A stretch of DNA of 64,000 nucleotides from Lepturacanthus savala (Eukaryota; Chordata; Actinopteri; Scombriformes; Trichiuridae). Positions 49,853 to 60,012 of the stretch are shown here, in pieces. The notes under the pieces are model-generated. The model saw nothing but the letters and a program-made list of their open reading frames with translations, made no database searches and had not been told where the DNA came from. The translations under genes were made by a program, and so were the position numbers. Where the stretch lies: contig CM060474.1 in NCBI GenBank assembly GCA_030544235.1, positions 3,879,898-3,943,897 of the forward strand, read 5' to 3'. Position 1 is the stretch's first letter, and every line of letters starts with the position of its first letter.

Positions 49853-50639
49853 AGGAAACTATCCTGAGACTGTTACAACGTTTTCTTATATCTTTTTAAT
49901 AGATCTATTATTAAGGCCATTTTTAAACATAAAACATTCAAAATACTTTTATAATGTCTAAGTAATATATTTTTTTTATTTTTGCATGTGTGTTTTACAA
50001 GTTTGAAATGTCTGATCTCCTTTTAACACTTCTGTATTATAAATTTTATATAAACATCTCTTTATTTTAGTATAATGTACTATCTTCATTTTTGGTTTCT
50101 GTTTAAAATTTCAATAGAAACATTAGCTTTTTATTTTAATAATGTAAATAGGTGAAACTATGTTTAATGTGTAAGATTAGGTGCATAAGGTACACTGTAA
50201 AACTTTGCTGTGAAACCTGTAGTTATCTTATGAGGGAGCAGAGCAGCCTCCCCACTAAAAGGGATCAGGTCAAACCAGAAAAGGTGGTAAAGCCAAATCT
50301 AGAGCCAGCAGAACTTAAATTTGCCAAGTAGGCTAGTTTTAATTGCTTTATAGTCACTGGGCATGCAGAACCACATAGCTCTCACAGCAGACTTCTCCAC
50401 AGTCTTAGACCTAACTGAACACTATTTAAATAGACCGCCTGGCTAGGCTTAATTGGGGTAAACCATTACAGAGGGGAAAACCCATACAACAATGTATGGG
50501 TAATGTAAAGAGACAGCATTTAACACGTTCATACAAACATCATTAGCATATCAGTTGACACGATTTCTCATTCTTCACACAAACAGTTTACACCACAATT
50601 TACACATATATAGAGGCATTTAGAAATTAGTACCCCCCT
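49853..50639. other. mgst1 intron 1, no recognised feature
   Basis: AT-rich intronic sequence. Nothing identifiable before the CpG-rich stretch. Confidence 0.45.
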
Positions 50640-51130
50640 GTACATAATGGGGTGCGTCCCCCTGGCCCCGCCCTCGATAAACTCCGCCCCCGCAGCGATG
50701 CGCGCTTCCGCACAGGAGCAGTGGAACCGGACGGAGAGGTGAGTGCAGGTGAGTGAATGAGGATGTGTGTGAATGTATGAATGATCCGAGGCTCAAACAG
50801 TGACTGGCTGAAATGCAGGACGAGCAGTGGGTCCCTCACTAAATGTCGAGTGGGGAAAATGTCGTGAAAACTGCCGAAGGTGATTAGTGAATGTTTTGAA
50901 TGAGTGACGTGACGCACCGCGCGCCCGCGTCTGCGCACAGCTCGTTCCCCTGTCACCAAGCACCGTATACACACCATTTAAATAAACAATAATGAAGTAA
51001 TATTAACAACATTCAGCAGTGTTTTAAACCAGGCGAATATGTACAAGTGTCCAGAGTCTCTGTCTCTGTTCCACGTGAGTGACGCCTAATGGCGTCACTT
51101 CCGAGGAGCATGTGAGAGGTGAGGGAGGGG
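50640..51130 (+). promoter_or_regulatory. CpG-rich promoter-like region inside mgst1 intron 1, with plus-strand splice donors
   Basis: The stretch is strongly enriched in CpG relative to its AT-rich surroundings. It holds GC boxes (GCCCCGCCC, CCGCCCCC), a CACGTG E-box (51073-51078), an inverted CRE-like pair GTGACGCC-TAAT-GGCGTCAC (51079-51098) and an ETS-like CACTTCCG. Plus-strand donors GAGAG|GTGAGT (about 50741) and GAGAG|GTGAGG (about 51118) follow. No comparable minus-strand donor was seen. It may drive an unidentified plus-strand transcript or act as an intronic enhancer. Confidence 0.45.
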
Positions 51131-52009
51131 CGTGTCTTGCTGTATGTTTTACAATAAATAATAGTTAGTTAAATAATTAAGTAAATTACTGTAGTTTTTA
51201 TATTTGGTATATCACACAAAAACTTTAAATATGTATATATATTTTAAGAAATTGCTGATATATATGAGATGAAAGATGGAAAAAACTATTATTTTTTATG
51301 TCATAGTCACAGTATTTAATTGATTTATTTGACAGTTAATCACCTTATACCATAAATACAACTGAAATAACATTTATTTAGTAATTTACAATAAAGACTA
51401 TAATACTAATAAAGACTATAATAGAATAAATACTGCGAACAGAAGTACAATAATTCTACCATTAAAAAAAAATAATTACAGTAACTTTCTGGATAATTGC
51501 TGCCAGGAAGTCACAGTAAATTTTAAGGCAACAGGATGACTACCTGATTCCAAGGCATTCAGCTAATGGGGATCCTTAAATAAACAAATAAACAACAACA
51601 ACAGCATTAGGCTGTAATTATGAACAGGTCATCAAATCCTTGTCTCCCCTGTCCATCTCTGGGGACACAACCTGTCTCCTCTGGACATTAGAAACTGATC
51701 AAAATGATTTCCATCAGAAACAAAACTGAAAAATTTCTGCTTCTTCTAGTTATTTATCTATAACTAACAGGCTGTTTCTGAATAATATTATTAATGTTGT
51801 GTTGTATGAAGACTGATAATGAGGAACTGCTGGTAGAACAGGATTTACATTAAGGGTTAAACTGCAAAGAGCTACAGTAAAGTCTAAAAACAACAGGATT
51901 TGTTTAATCACTGACTCAAACATGCAGCTACAAACACAAAAACTGAAAGTTTTTCACTTCAACTTTTTGTTCAAAGTTTAAGTGAATCCAGCTGAGCAGG
52001 AAACATGGA
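51131..52009. other. mgst1 intron 1 near the proposed first exon, no recognised feature
   Basis: AT-rich with no repeat family recognised. Confidence 0.4.
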
Positions 52010-52015
52010 TCCTAC

Positions 52016-52080
52016 CTGCTGCTGCAGCCGATCGGGTCCAAAGATCGACTGAACGCCTGAATTCACCTCAGGGTTGTGTA
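52016..52080 (-). other. mgst1: Probable 5' untranslated first exon of mgst1 (start approximate)
   Basis: On the minus strand a CpG-containing stretch ends in GCAGCAGCAG followed by a GTAGGA donor (donor bases at 52015-52010). The coding exon at 48536 begins after a CTGTCCTCAG acceptor only 5 nt before the ATG, so an upstream non-coding exon is required. This is the best donor seen upstream. It implies an intron of about 3.48 kb. The 5' end is a guess; a GC box lies just upstream. Confidence 0.45.
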
Positions 52081-52082
52081 AT

Positions 52083-52155
52083 GTGGGCGGAGCCGACCTG
52101 AAACCACGTTCTAATCTTTAACCAGGAACCAGATGGTTCAGAAAAATGACTCAGC
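52083..52155 (-). promoter_or_regulatory. Putative mgst1 promoter: GC box and antioxidant-response-like element
   Basis: GGGCGG lies at 52085-52090 and ATGACTCAGC at 52146-52155, just upstream of the proposed first exon. The latter fits the NRF2/MAF antioxidant-response core TGACnnnGC and also contains an AP-1 site. Mammalian MGST1 is reported as stress- and NRF2-inducible, so the site suits the gene. Functional use is inferred. Confidence 0.4.
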
Positions 52156-52236
52156 TTTTATTTCACTGAGAAGAATGAGACAGTGTTTGATTTTACACAA
52201 AACAGGCCTCATATGATGATAATAATAATGATCACA

Positions 52237-52640
52237 CAGCTCTGGAAAATATAAGAGACCACTGCAAAATTATCAATTTTTCAGATTTTACTACTTATAG
52301 GTATGTGGTTGGGGAAAAGTAACAACTTTGTTTGGCTGACAACATTTCCTCCCAATTCCAAAGAATATATATAATCGTTTAGAGCATTTATCTGCAGAAA
52401 ATGACAAATTGTCAAAATAAGAAAAAAGACTTTTTAGAAAATTTTCAGACTTCAAATAATGCAAAGAAACAAGATCAAATTCATTTTAAAACAACATAAT
52501 ACTAATGTTTACACTTAAGAAGAGTTCCGAAATCAATATTTGCTGCAATAAAGATGTGATTTTTAATCCCAGCTTTCATGCTCTCCACAAGTCTTTACTG
52601 TTGTTCCTGGTTCAGGTTTCACCTAATCACTACATCTTTA
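52237..52640 (+). mobile_element. DNA-transposon end fragment (CAGCTCTGGAAAA...AGAGACCACT family)
   Basis: ACAGCTCTGGAAAATATAAG then AGACCACTGCAAAATTATCA is the typical left end of a dispersed teleost DNA transposon. It continues with TATAGGTATGTGGTTGGG, TTCAGACTTCAAATAATGCA, AAATCAATATTTGCTGCAAT and TTTTTAATCCCAGCTTTCAT. No right end was recognised. It lies upstream of mgst1 exon 1. Confidence 0.6.
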
Positions 52641-52837
52641 AACAGAATGAGGTGTTCATGTGTTGGAATTCAGCAGACGCTGGAATGGAATGACTGGGAT
52701 ACATGTAGAGGTGATAGTTTCAGAAAAAGAATGCAGTGGTTTTTTCAAGAGGTGTGTGTACAGATTAACTCATTTTTAAGATTAATTTAACATTTTCCCA
52801 GTGTAATATTTTAATATCCGTGGTCTATTTATTAAAA

Positions 52838-53012
52838 TGTCTGTGTCACTGAAAAGGAACATTTGTTATGGAAGGGGACATTTGGCACTGAAAAAAATAT
52901 TTGGCACTGAAAAGGAATCTTTGACCTTTGACATTTTAACACTGAAAAAGACATTTGACATTGAAAGGGACATTTGACACCAGAAATAGACATTTGACAT
53001 TGAATATGGACA
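52838..53012. repeat. Degenerate ~20-bp minisatellite (ACATTTGACATTGAAAAGGG-like)
   Basis: About nine degenerate copies of GACATTTGGCACTGAAAAGG and related units. Confidence 0.85.
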
Positions 53013-53814
53013 CCCACCCTAACCCTTTTTCTGAAAATTGGTCTTTTGTCCCCCGGTCAGAGACCATCGTGATGATTTCTTTGATTCTTGAGAATATTTC
53101 ACACCTGCAGCCTGAGACACAGTCAGTGAAAGATATAACCCATTATATTGCTGAAGTTTATCTTATTATCGAGGACATAACTGATATCAACAAGCATATT
53201 TCCACTTTTGAAAACTGCTGTTTAATACTTTCTCCGTGGATTCAAACTGCTGCTTTCAGCTTCTCTGTTCTTCATCCATCACAGCAGCCAAGGCTGCTTC
53301 AGCTGCATCAACGCCGATGTTGTTTCAGACTCGTCGTTTAATCAAACATGCGTCAGGTTGATCCGTGAACAGCTGCTTCAAACACCACCTGATTCCTCAG
53401 CCCCCCTATCGCCACCACCATCCTGTGTGTGTGGATGTTGGTGGCGTGTGTTCAGCCCGAGGCGTGTTTACTGTGTTATGATGCACTGAAACATGTGGAA
53501 GTGTGATGCTAATGACAGGTGACGGCTTCTCCTGTCTCAGGTGGCTGCAGAGGAAGAACAAAGGATTGTCACATATATTTTAGGAATCCGATCTTTTTTC
53601 CCCCTTCAAGGTCAATCTTGGGACAAACAGGAAGCTGTCATTTTATAATTTGAATATTTTTATGCGGCAGCAGGAGGTTCTGTGTTTTTTTTAAATAAAG
53701 TTTTGTCTCATTGTTTTGCTGAAGTTTATATTCAGCTGTTTCAGTGTTTATCACTCGGCTCAGACTCAGGGATGGACAACATGGACAGTTTCTGTAACCA
53801 CATATACCAATATT
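53013..53814. other. No gene recognised
   Basis: A 128-codon frame at 52955-53341 overlaps the minisatellite and has no recognisable domain. Confidence 0.4.
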
Positions 53815-54060
53815 TTACTGGACCATTCAGATTTTTATCTTGTAACATCAGAACATTTTACGTAATGTCAGAACTCTTAATGTAACAAAACATTTTACCG
53901 TAACATAACACAAAACGTAACACCACAAAACTAATTCAGATGACATTCCTCTGCATTTTCTTTTCTTCACCTGTAACATCGGAACATTTTACTGTAACAT
54001 CAGAACACTTAATGTAATGAACATTTTACTGTAATATCGAAACATTTTTAACATAACTTC
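53815..54060. repeat. Third tract of the ~20-bp ACATCAGAACATTTTAC minisatellite family
   Basis: TTGTAACATCAGAACATTTT, CACTTAATGTAATGAACATT and similar, related to 39225-39375 and 40726-41070 but about 13 kb away. Confidence 0.8.
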
Positions 54061-54259
54061 GGGACCATAAACAAAACGTTGTCACACATCAAAACTAAAT
54101 TATTTCATAATGAATAATAATGCATCCAGCAGAGGAGGCATTTTTATTTGTCTGCAGTTTGTTCACTATCTGTATTTTTCCTTCTTGGGGCAAGTGATCA
54201 ATACATTCTGATCACATATCATGTCAACAGCTGGCAGCAGGATTTGAGTTTTTCTCCCT

Positions 54260-54960
54260 GTTTTATTTACCTTCTGCTGTAAGTTTCCAATCTGTGCTCC
54301 GCCCAAATGAAATGGAAGCTGAGCGCCTCCCATGGATCTTAAATATCAGCAGCCGGGCGTCATCCTTTGTGCAGCAGATTCCCCAAGAAAAATAATGTCC
54401 TGTGATTTCCCACAAGGAGCGGTAACGGCTAACAGCTGCATCGATTCCTCGCCAGCTCTGCTGGTAATTGGGATGCTGGCGGCGCTGCGCCGCCATTGAT
54501 TTCTTATGGTAGCCAGGTTATGCTGCTGGTGTAGGACAACAATGACTAAATAACAGCTCGGCCAATGATCTTAATGCCAGAAGCCAAGCACAGCTATTGA
54601 TTTCATTACGGAATGCCTCCGAGGTTCTAGGCACATACATTTTTTTATTGATCAGAGGTGGTGTCCACATTACTTTCAAAACTGTCACATGCAGCCGCCA
54701 ATCAATGAAAGCAGAATGCTGAGTGCATGGAATCGCACACACAGGTACAGAGAGGCACCATAAATTTGGCGGTGTATAATCAGGATTTGGAAGGTGACCC
54801 CGCTGACAGCGGTGATAAGTGTGAGCGTTTTCACTGCAACCTGCGGGATTAAAACCACAGATATCCTGTGATTAACTTGTCCAACTGGGTTTCGTTTGAC
54901 CCTCATACACACGTCTGTGCAGCTGGACGAGCGGTGACAACAATTAGAGAAGATGGAGAA
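54260..54960. other. Possible long conserved non-coding element
   Basis: About 700 bp of complex, non-repetitive, more GC-balanced sequence with many developmental-enhancer-like words (AATGACTAAATAACAGC, GCTATTGATTTCATTACGG, CCAATCAATGAAAGCAG, TGATAAGTGTGAGCG). No splice-bounded frame was found. It lies about 2 kb upstream of mgst1. Inferred only. Confidence 0.35.
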
Positions 54961-55465
54961 AACTGATGATTTCAAAACCAATAAACACACAAATCAACAG
55001 TAGCCAACAGACAAGTAGAAAAGCATCCCTAAAGAAGGTGGATCTCTGCCAAGCAGATTGTGACTCCTGCCAAACATTGTTGTCCTATACTGTGCAGGTG
55101 CAAGATATCACCACCAGGTGGACCTAAACAATGGCACCCGTTTGAAAGTCCATTCACCCCAATGTTAACAAACAACAGAAAATTCAAAGTGATCCAGAAA
55201 AAAGGATTTCTTCTGGATCGTTACCAAAATTGAATTATCTGTTCATGGTACCATTCCCAACATTTCCTAAAAGTTTGACAAAAATCTGTCCAGAAGTTTT
55301 TGAGATATCCTGCTAAAAATCAGACAAACAGCGAAAACATAGCCTCTTTGTTGGAGGTAATAGCAGTGATTGTTGTTTTTTGAACCGATGCTAGAGTCTA
55401 AATGAGTCAGTTTCATCAGTGTTTCACAGCTTATGGTCAAACATGAAATTATTAAGTTATTATTA
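54961..55465. other. No gene recognised; possible old mobile element
   Basis: Contains GCCAAGCAGATTGTGACTCC and GATCCAGAAAAAAGGATTTC, AAGTTTGACAAAAATCTGTC and TTTTGAGATATCCTGC, a pattern seen in dispersed fish repeats. The family could not be named. Confidence 0.35.
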
Positions 55466-55469
55466 TTAT

Positions 55470-55765
55470 TAATAGAGCAGCAAAGATGTGAGAATTAATC
55501 AAGTAGTTGTTAGTTGTGGTTCATAAAATGGTGTAGAATGTGGATCACTGTTTCCCAAACCTGAAGATTCAACCTAAAATGTCTTTTTTGTCCAGACCAA
55601 CAGTCCACAACCCAACGATCATCTGTTACTATTATAGAGACTAAAGAAACCAGAAAATTACCTTGAGAATTATTTATAATTATTTGAGAAGCTGAAACCA
55701 GAAAATTTAATTTTCTTTTCACTGATTAATTTAATAGTTGGCAACTAATTATTTAATCAACCTTT
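55470..55765 (+). mobile_element. AGAGCTGCAAC-type MITE, copy B
   Basis: AGAGCAGCAAAGATGTGAG, CACTGTTTCCCAAACCTGAA, AAATGTCTTTTTTGTCCAGA, CCAACAGTCCACAACCCAAC, CTATTATAGAGACTAAAGAA, and TTAATAGTTGGCAACTAATT near the right end. Confidence 0.8.
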
Positions 55766-55974
55766 TCTTGATTTTGATCAAATATGGACAAAACAATATG
55801 AAATTAAATGTTGTTTTTTTTTAAATTAAAACCAACAAATTATTATAAAATGTCAAACTTTTTAGTCTTGCTTCCTGGAAAAAAAAAAAAACTTTGAAAA
55901 AAGTAGAATTTAATAAGGAAAAAGCCAAACATATAAGAAATTCTATATGGTGAAATTGTTGATCATTTTTCACG

Positions 55975-56192
55975 TTTCAAAAAACTTGAAGATTCAACCT
56001 AAAATGTCTTTTTGTCCAGACCAACAGTCCAAAACCCAAAGATCATCACTTTACTATTATAGAGACTAAAGAAACCAGAAAATAATCAGAATTGAGAACC
56101 AGACATTTTCAAAATATCAAAATAATTATCAAAATAATTGATAATTAAGGTTAATATAATTGATTATTGACTAATTGTTGCAGCTCTACTGT
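55975..56192 (+). mobile_element. AGAGCTGCAAC-type MITE, copy C (right part)
   Basis: AAACTTGAAGATTCAACCTA, GTCTTTTTGTCCAGACCAAC, then AAATAATTGATAATTAAGG and the right end ATTGTTGCAGCTCTAC, complementary to the left end of copy A. Confidence 0.8.
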
Positions 56193-56391
56193 GTTTTTTA
56201 CATTGTCAAACCATTACAAATTATCCAGATTAAATGAATCTCTAGTGCTGCAGTTCAGATGGATGGGGAATTAATCAGCAGCTACTTTGATATTTTAATC
56301 ATTGTTTCACTTATATTTTTTATTTATTTTTAAGCAGAAATGAAAACAATCGGCTGGTTTCAGCTCATCAGATGTGATGATTTATGTATTT

Positions 56392-56485
56392 TCTTTGCAG
56401 AAAAGGAAAAATAATCAGATTTTAGAAGCTGGAACAAGACAATTTGGATATTTTCTTCTTAAAAATGACTTAATCGATTATCATT
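56392..56485 (+). mobile_element. AGAGCTGCAAC-type MITE, copy D (fragment)
   Basis: GAAAAATAATCAGATTTTAG, AAGCTGGAACAAGACAATTT and ACTTAATCGATTATCATTC. Confidence 0.7.
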
Positions 56486-56489
56486 CTTG

Positions 56490-57430
56490 TGTCTCTCATT
56501 CTTGTGTCGTCAGTGAGTTTGCAGGTTTCTCTGCTGCCTGCAGAACTTTTCTCTTAATGAAGAAGCTCATTAAGGATCAGCAGTGTCTCTGACTCTTAAT
56601 GAGCCGCACAGCTGCTCATTAGGCTCAGAGCTTCAGGCTTTGTCTTCTACCAACTAGAACCACTCAGCACCTTCACTGCAGCTTTTAGCAGCAGCTATAT
56701 AATATCTGACAGCTTCTTAAATGCTTTTAAGGGTTAAACATGTTGGAAACAACACTGAAGGTGGAAAGGTGTTAAAACAGATTCTGGAGGCAGAACAGAT
56801 TCATTTTACATATATAATAACATTAACACTAACTATCACCACCACAGCAACAAAAGTGCTGAACAAGCTTAAACACAAGAAAACACAAATTAGAAGAGAA
56901 GAAATTAACAGTTGAAAAAGCAATTGGAGTTCAGTTTTTCTGTCTTTATCTGCAGCTCATTCAGCTCTTAACATCCACTGACTAAACGCATGATGAGTTC
57001 AGGTGCAAATTGTAAACTCTGAAACTGACAAGGCTAACAAGACTTTAAGGTGTGTTCAAGCACACCTAATTAACTCTGAAATCAATTCTACAAAGATTGT
57101 TCAAAAGTCCATAAAATAACCCAACCAAACAGTTAACAGCAGTTATTAGCATATGCTTGTAAACATCTGTGATGGCTTCACATGTTTTGTTGTGGAATTT
57201 TCATAAACAAACGCTAAAATCATAACAATATAACATTCATTTCTACAACTACAATAATTAACAAGCAGATATATTTATATCTTTATCTATAATATGATGT
57301 GACCCAGGATGAAACGGAGTTTGACACTTCTGCCTTAGATTAAATGTATATATAGACAATGTTATACAGTGTTAATAGTTATAGACACATGTTTTTTCAC
57401 ATGAGTTTCTAGCCACAGTTGTTAATCTGG
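56490..57430. other. No gene recognised
   Basis: Complex sequence at 56500-56720 could be regulatory; the remainder is AT-rich. Confidence 0.35.
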
Positions 57431-57750
57431 CGATGTGATGGGACACTGGTTAGCATTGCGGCCTCAAAGCAAGAAGGTCGCTGGTTAAAGACCTTGGTCT
57501 GGGACCTTTCTGTGTGGAGTTTGCATGTTCTTCTTCTGCGTGGGATTCCTCCCACAGTCCAAGTATATGCTGAGGTTAATTGTAGACTCTAAATTAACCA
57601 TAGGTGTGAGTGAATGGTGTATGTGGCCCATGATAGGCTGGCAACCATCTGGGGTGTATCCTTTCCTCTCGCATGTAATGCGCCGGGATTGGCTCCAGCA
57701 GACCTCCGCAACCCTAATAAGGACTAAGCGGGTATAGAAAATGAATGAAT
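57431..57750 (+). mobile_element. tRNA-derived SINE, diverged copy
   Basis: TGATGGGACACTGGTTAGC, AAGCAAGAAGGTCGCTGG, GTGTGGAGTTTGCATGTTC, CCTCCCACAGTCCAA, GGCTGGCAACCATCTGGG and TAAGCGGGTATAGAAAATGA follow the order of the copy at 41955-42283. Part of the B box and centre are mutated or deleted. No target duplication was visible. Confidence 0.85.
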
Positions 57751-59300
57751 CAATGGTTGTAATCTGTAACTTCACCAATAGAGGCCAACAGAAACATCAA
57801 ACCTAAACTAGAGAACTGAGACTGTACAAGCTAATAAAAGATTATAAAAGCTAAAGCTTCCCAGCTATTCAACCATAAGAAACCTTCTTATTTCTTAGAA
57901 GCTCACACTAAAATCACAAACAATGAAATTCTAATGCATTTTCAATTGTTTAAAGTAAGTTTACATCTCATTTAAGGTCCAAACCGATCAAAAACCCAGA
58001 TCCAGAATTCGCCGTGAGATAATCTCATACGAAGGCGTGAATGTATCCCTTGATGGTCAGCTGACTCCTCAACATTATTTGGGTTTCCATCCAAATGTAT
58101 AGAAATTTATGTTTCTTATGTTTATTGGGGACCTAGGGCATCCCCTGTGTGAGGGTTTGTGGTCTGTGGGGTCAAAGGTCACTGCATGGCAGGTTTTTGA
58201 AATTTGAATTTGAAAAATGGAGGAAAAAAGTCACCATCTTGTCTCTCACTCAAGTGCCCATGAGTGTGTAACTGCCAGTGAAGTAGTCCCTTACTCCAGT
58301 CATAGATGTATAATACATCCACAACCACCATTTTCATAAATGCATCACGGCATTGCCACCATCTTGGGAGTCCCACATTGTCCTGGCCGAGTCGCCATCT
58401 TGTGACCTCCCACACACACATACACACAGATACATACATATACATACACTCACTCTTTGCTTGGTTTTGTATTTTCATTTGTTTGTTTAAACTGTTTAAT
58501 TGTACTTTAGGTTAGATTAACAACAGTATTAATAGTGAATTACTTACTGATCAATCAACAATAAACTTTCTTTTAGTATTTAAAGAGGAAGCCTCCTTGT
58601 GTTTGTCTGCATATTGTAACAAAGAGCTAGTTGTCTGGGTCTGTGTATGAATTCAAACCTCCCCCTCTGTTCCATTTTCTTTATTAACTGTGTGAGCTAT
58701 GAACTAAAACTAATTATAAGGAAGCAATCATTGTGAGACTGACTATTATAGTTATTAGTCCAGTTTATCCTGTGGTGTCTCATTTTATTAATCTTGATTT
58801 AAAAAATCCATTTAATTTATGTTATTAATAACTATCTTTGATAATTATAAATGTATGCTAATTACTATTTCTAGCTGCTACACATCCACAACACTTACCT
58901 ACAGAAATTCACACAGTCATTTCTCAGACCATTTAACATTAGATGAATGCAGACACATGTCTTATTCCTCAGATAAACACAGGAATACTGTGAATTGTGA
59001 CAGCTGTAATATTAGTCAATGTCAAGTCAATGATATAACAGCTGTGAGTCTGAACTCTGAGGATCTGCCTAGTAACAAGTTGTCACAGCAGCTTTAAGTC
59101 CCACTGTGAAGGAGCTGCAACTTAAGGTCCTGAGTGATTCTGGACGTGTCCTGATGATTCTGATCGCTGACTCACTTCAGGCTTCATCTACAGCCGCTGC
59201 GTCATGAATAAGAAGACTGAATCAGTGTTTTTAATGCTGCCGCTGCTGCTAGAAGAGAGATCACTGATTACAAAGCATTAAACAATAACAGAAGTGGTCA
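57751..59300. other. No gene recognised
   Basis: AT-rich, with a short CA-rich tract at about 58410-58450. Short frames lack motifs. Confidence 0.4.
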
Positions 59301-59324
59301 ATAAGACTTTCAAAAATCAGGTTA

Positions 59325-59511
59325 TTACTCAAAGACCCACCAGATACTTGAAGTCCTTTAGTTGAAGCAGGATCTCATCCCCGACCCGGAGGCCGCACTC
59401 CGCCCTTTCGCCAGCTGAGAGCCATGGCCTCATATTTAGAGGTGATGATTTTCCTCCCGGACGCTTCTCATTTGGAAACAAATCTGATTTACTACAGGCG
59501 ATGTCGACCAA
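59325..59511 (-). mobile_element. LINE reverse-transcriptase segment, inverted part of a twin-primed copy
   Basis: On the minus strand KYEAMALSWRK, then after a one-base shift ECGLRVGDEILLQLKDFKYL, match the end of the reverse-transcriptase region of a teleost non-LTR element. In the family this lies upstream of the segment found in direct orientation at 59555-59865. Confidence 0.75.
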
Positions 59512-59554
59512 ACTCTGACACAGGGCTATGCAGGGACTGGATGACCTAGGTTCA

Positions 59555-59865
59555 GTACCCCATACTACCCTGACCTATGGTCACGAGCTCTGGGTAGTGA
59601 CCAAAAGGACGAGATTGTGATTTCAAGCAGCCGAAATGAGTTTCTCCTGGGCTCTCCCTTAGAGACAGGGTGTGAAGCTTGGTCATCTAGGAGGAGTCAG
59701 AGTAGAACCGCTGCTCCTCCGCTTCGAGATGAGCCAGAGGAGGTGGGTCAGCATCTATTGAGGAGCCTCCTGGATGCCTCCCCACTGAGGTGTTCCAGGC
59801 GCGACCCACCAAGATGTGGCCCCGGAAAAGACCCAGGACCAGAAACTATGTCTCTCTGCTGGTCT
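59555..59865 (+). mobile_element. LINE C-terminal segment, direct part of the same twin-primed copy
   Basis: TLTYGHELWVVTKRTRL, then QAAEMSF, GLSLRDRV and (out of frame) further C-terminal matches from AAATGAGTTTCTCC to GACCCAGGACC. The frame is broken. It joins directly at about 59866 to a fragment of the AGAGCTGCAAC-type MITE. Confidence 0.78.
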
Positions 59866-60012
59866 GAACAACAGTCCACAACCAAAACATCATCTGTTTG
59901 CTATTATAGAAGACTAAAGAAACCAGAAAATAATCAAATTTGAGAAGCTGGAACAAGAGAATTTCTTGAAAATGACCCAAGTCCATTAATCGATTATCAG
60001 AACAGTTGGTGA
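59866..60012 (+). mobile_element. AGAGCTGCAAC-type MITE, copy E (5'-truncated)
   Basis: GAACAACAGTCCACAACC, CTATTATAGAAGACTAAAG, AGAAGCTGGAACAAGAGAAT and TTAATCGATTATCAGAACAG. Confidence 0.8.

Noticed and set aside
50627..50977. 116-codon minus-strand frame in the CpG-rich stretch
   Set aside because: GC-rich composition lengthens frames. Arg-rich with no motif, and splice donors lie on the other strand.
52955..53341. 128-codon frame as a gene upstream of mgst1
   Set aside because: Begins inside a minisatellite, has no domain, and no flanking splice sites were convincing.
59617..59943. 108-codon frame as a gene
   Set aside because: It overlaps a broken LINE C-terminal segment and runs into a MITE.
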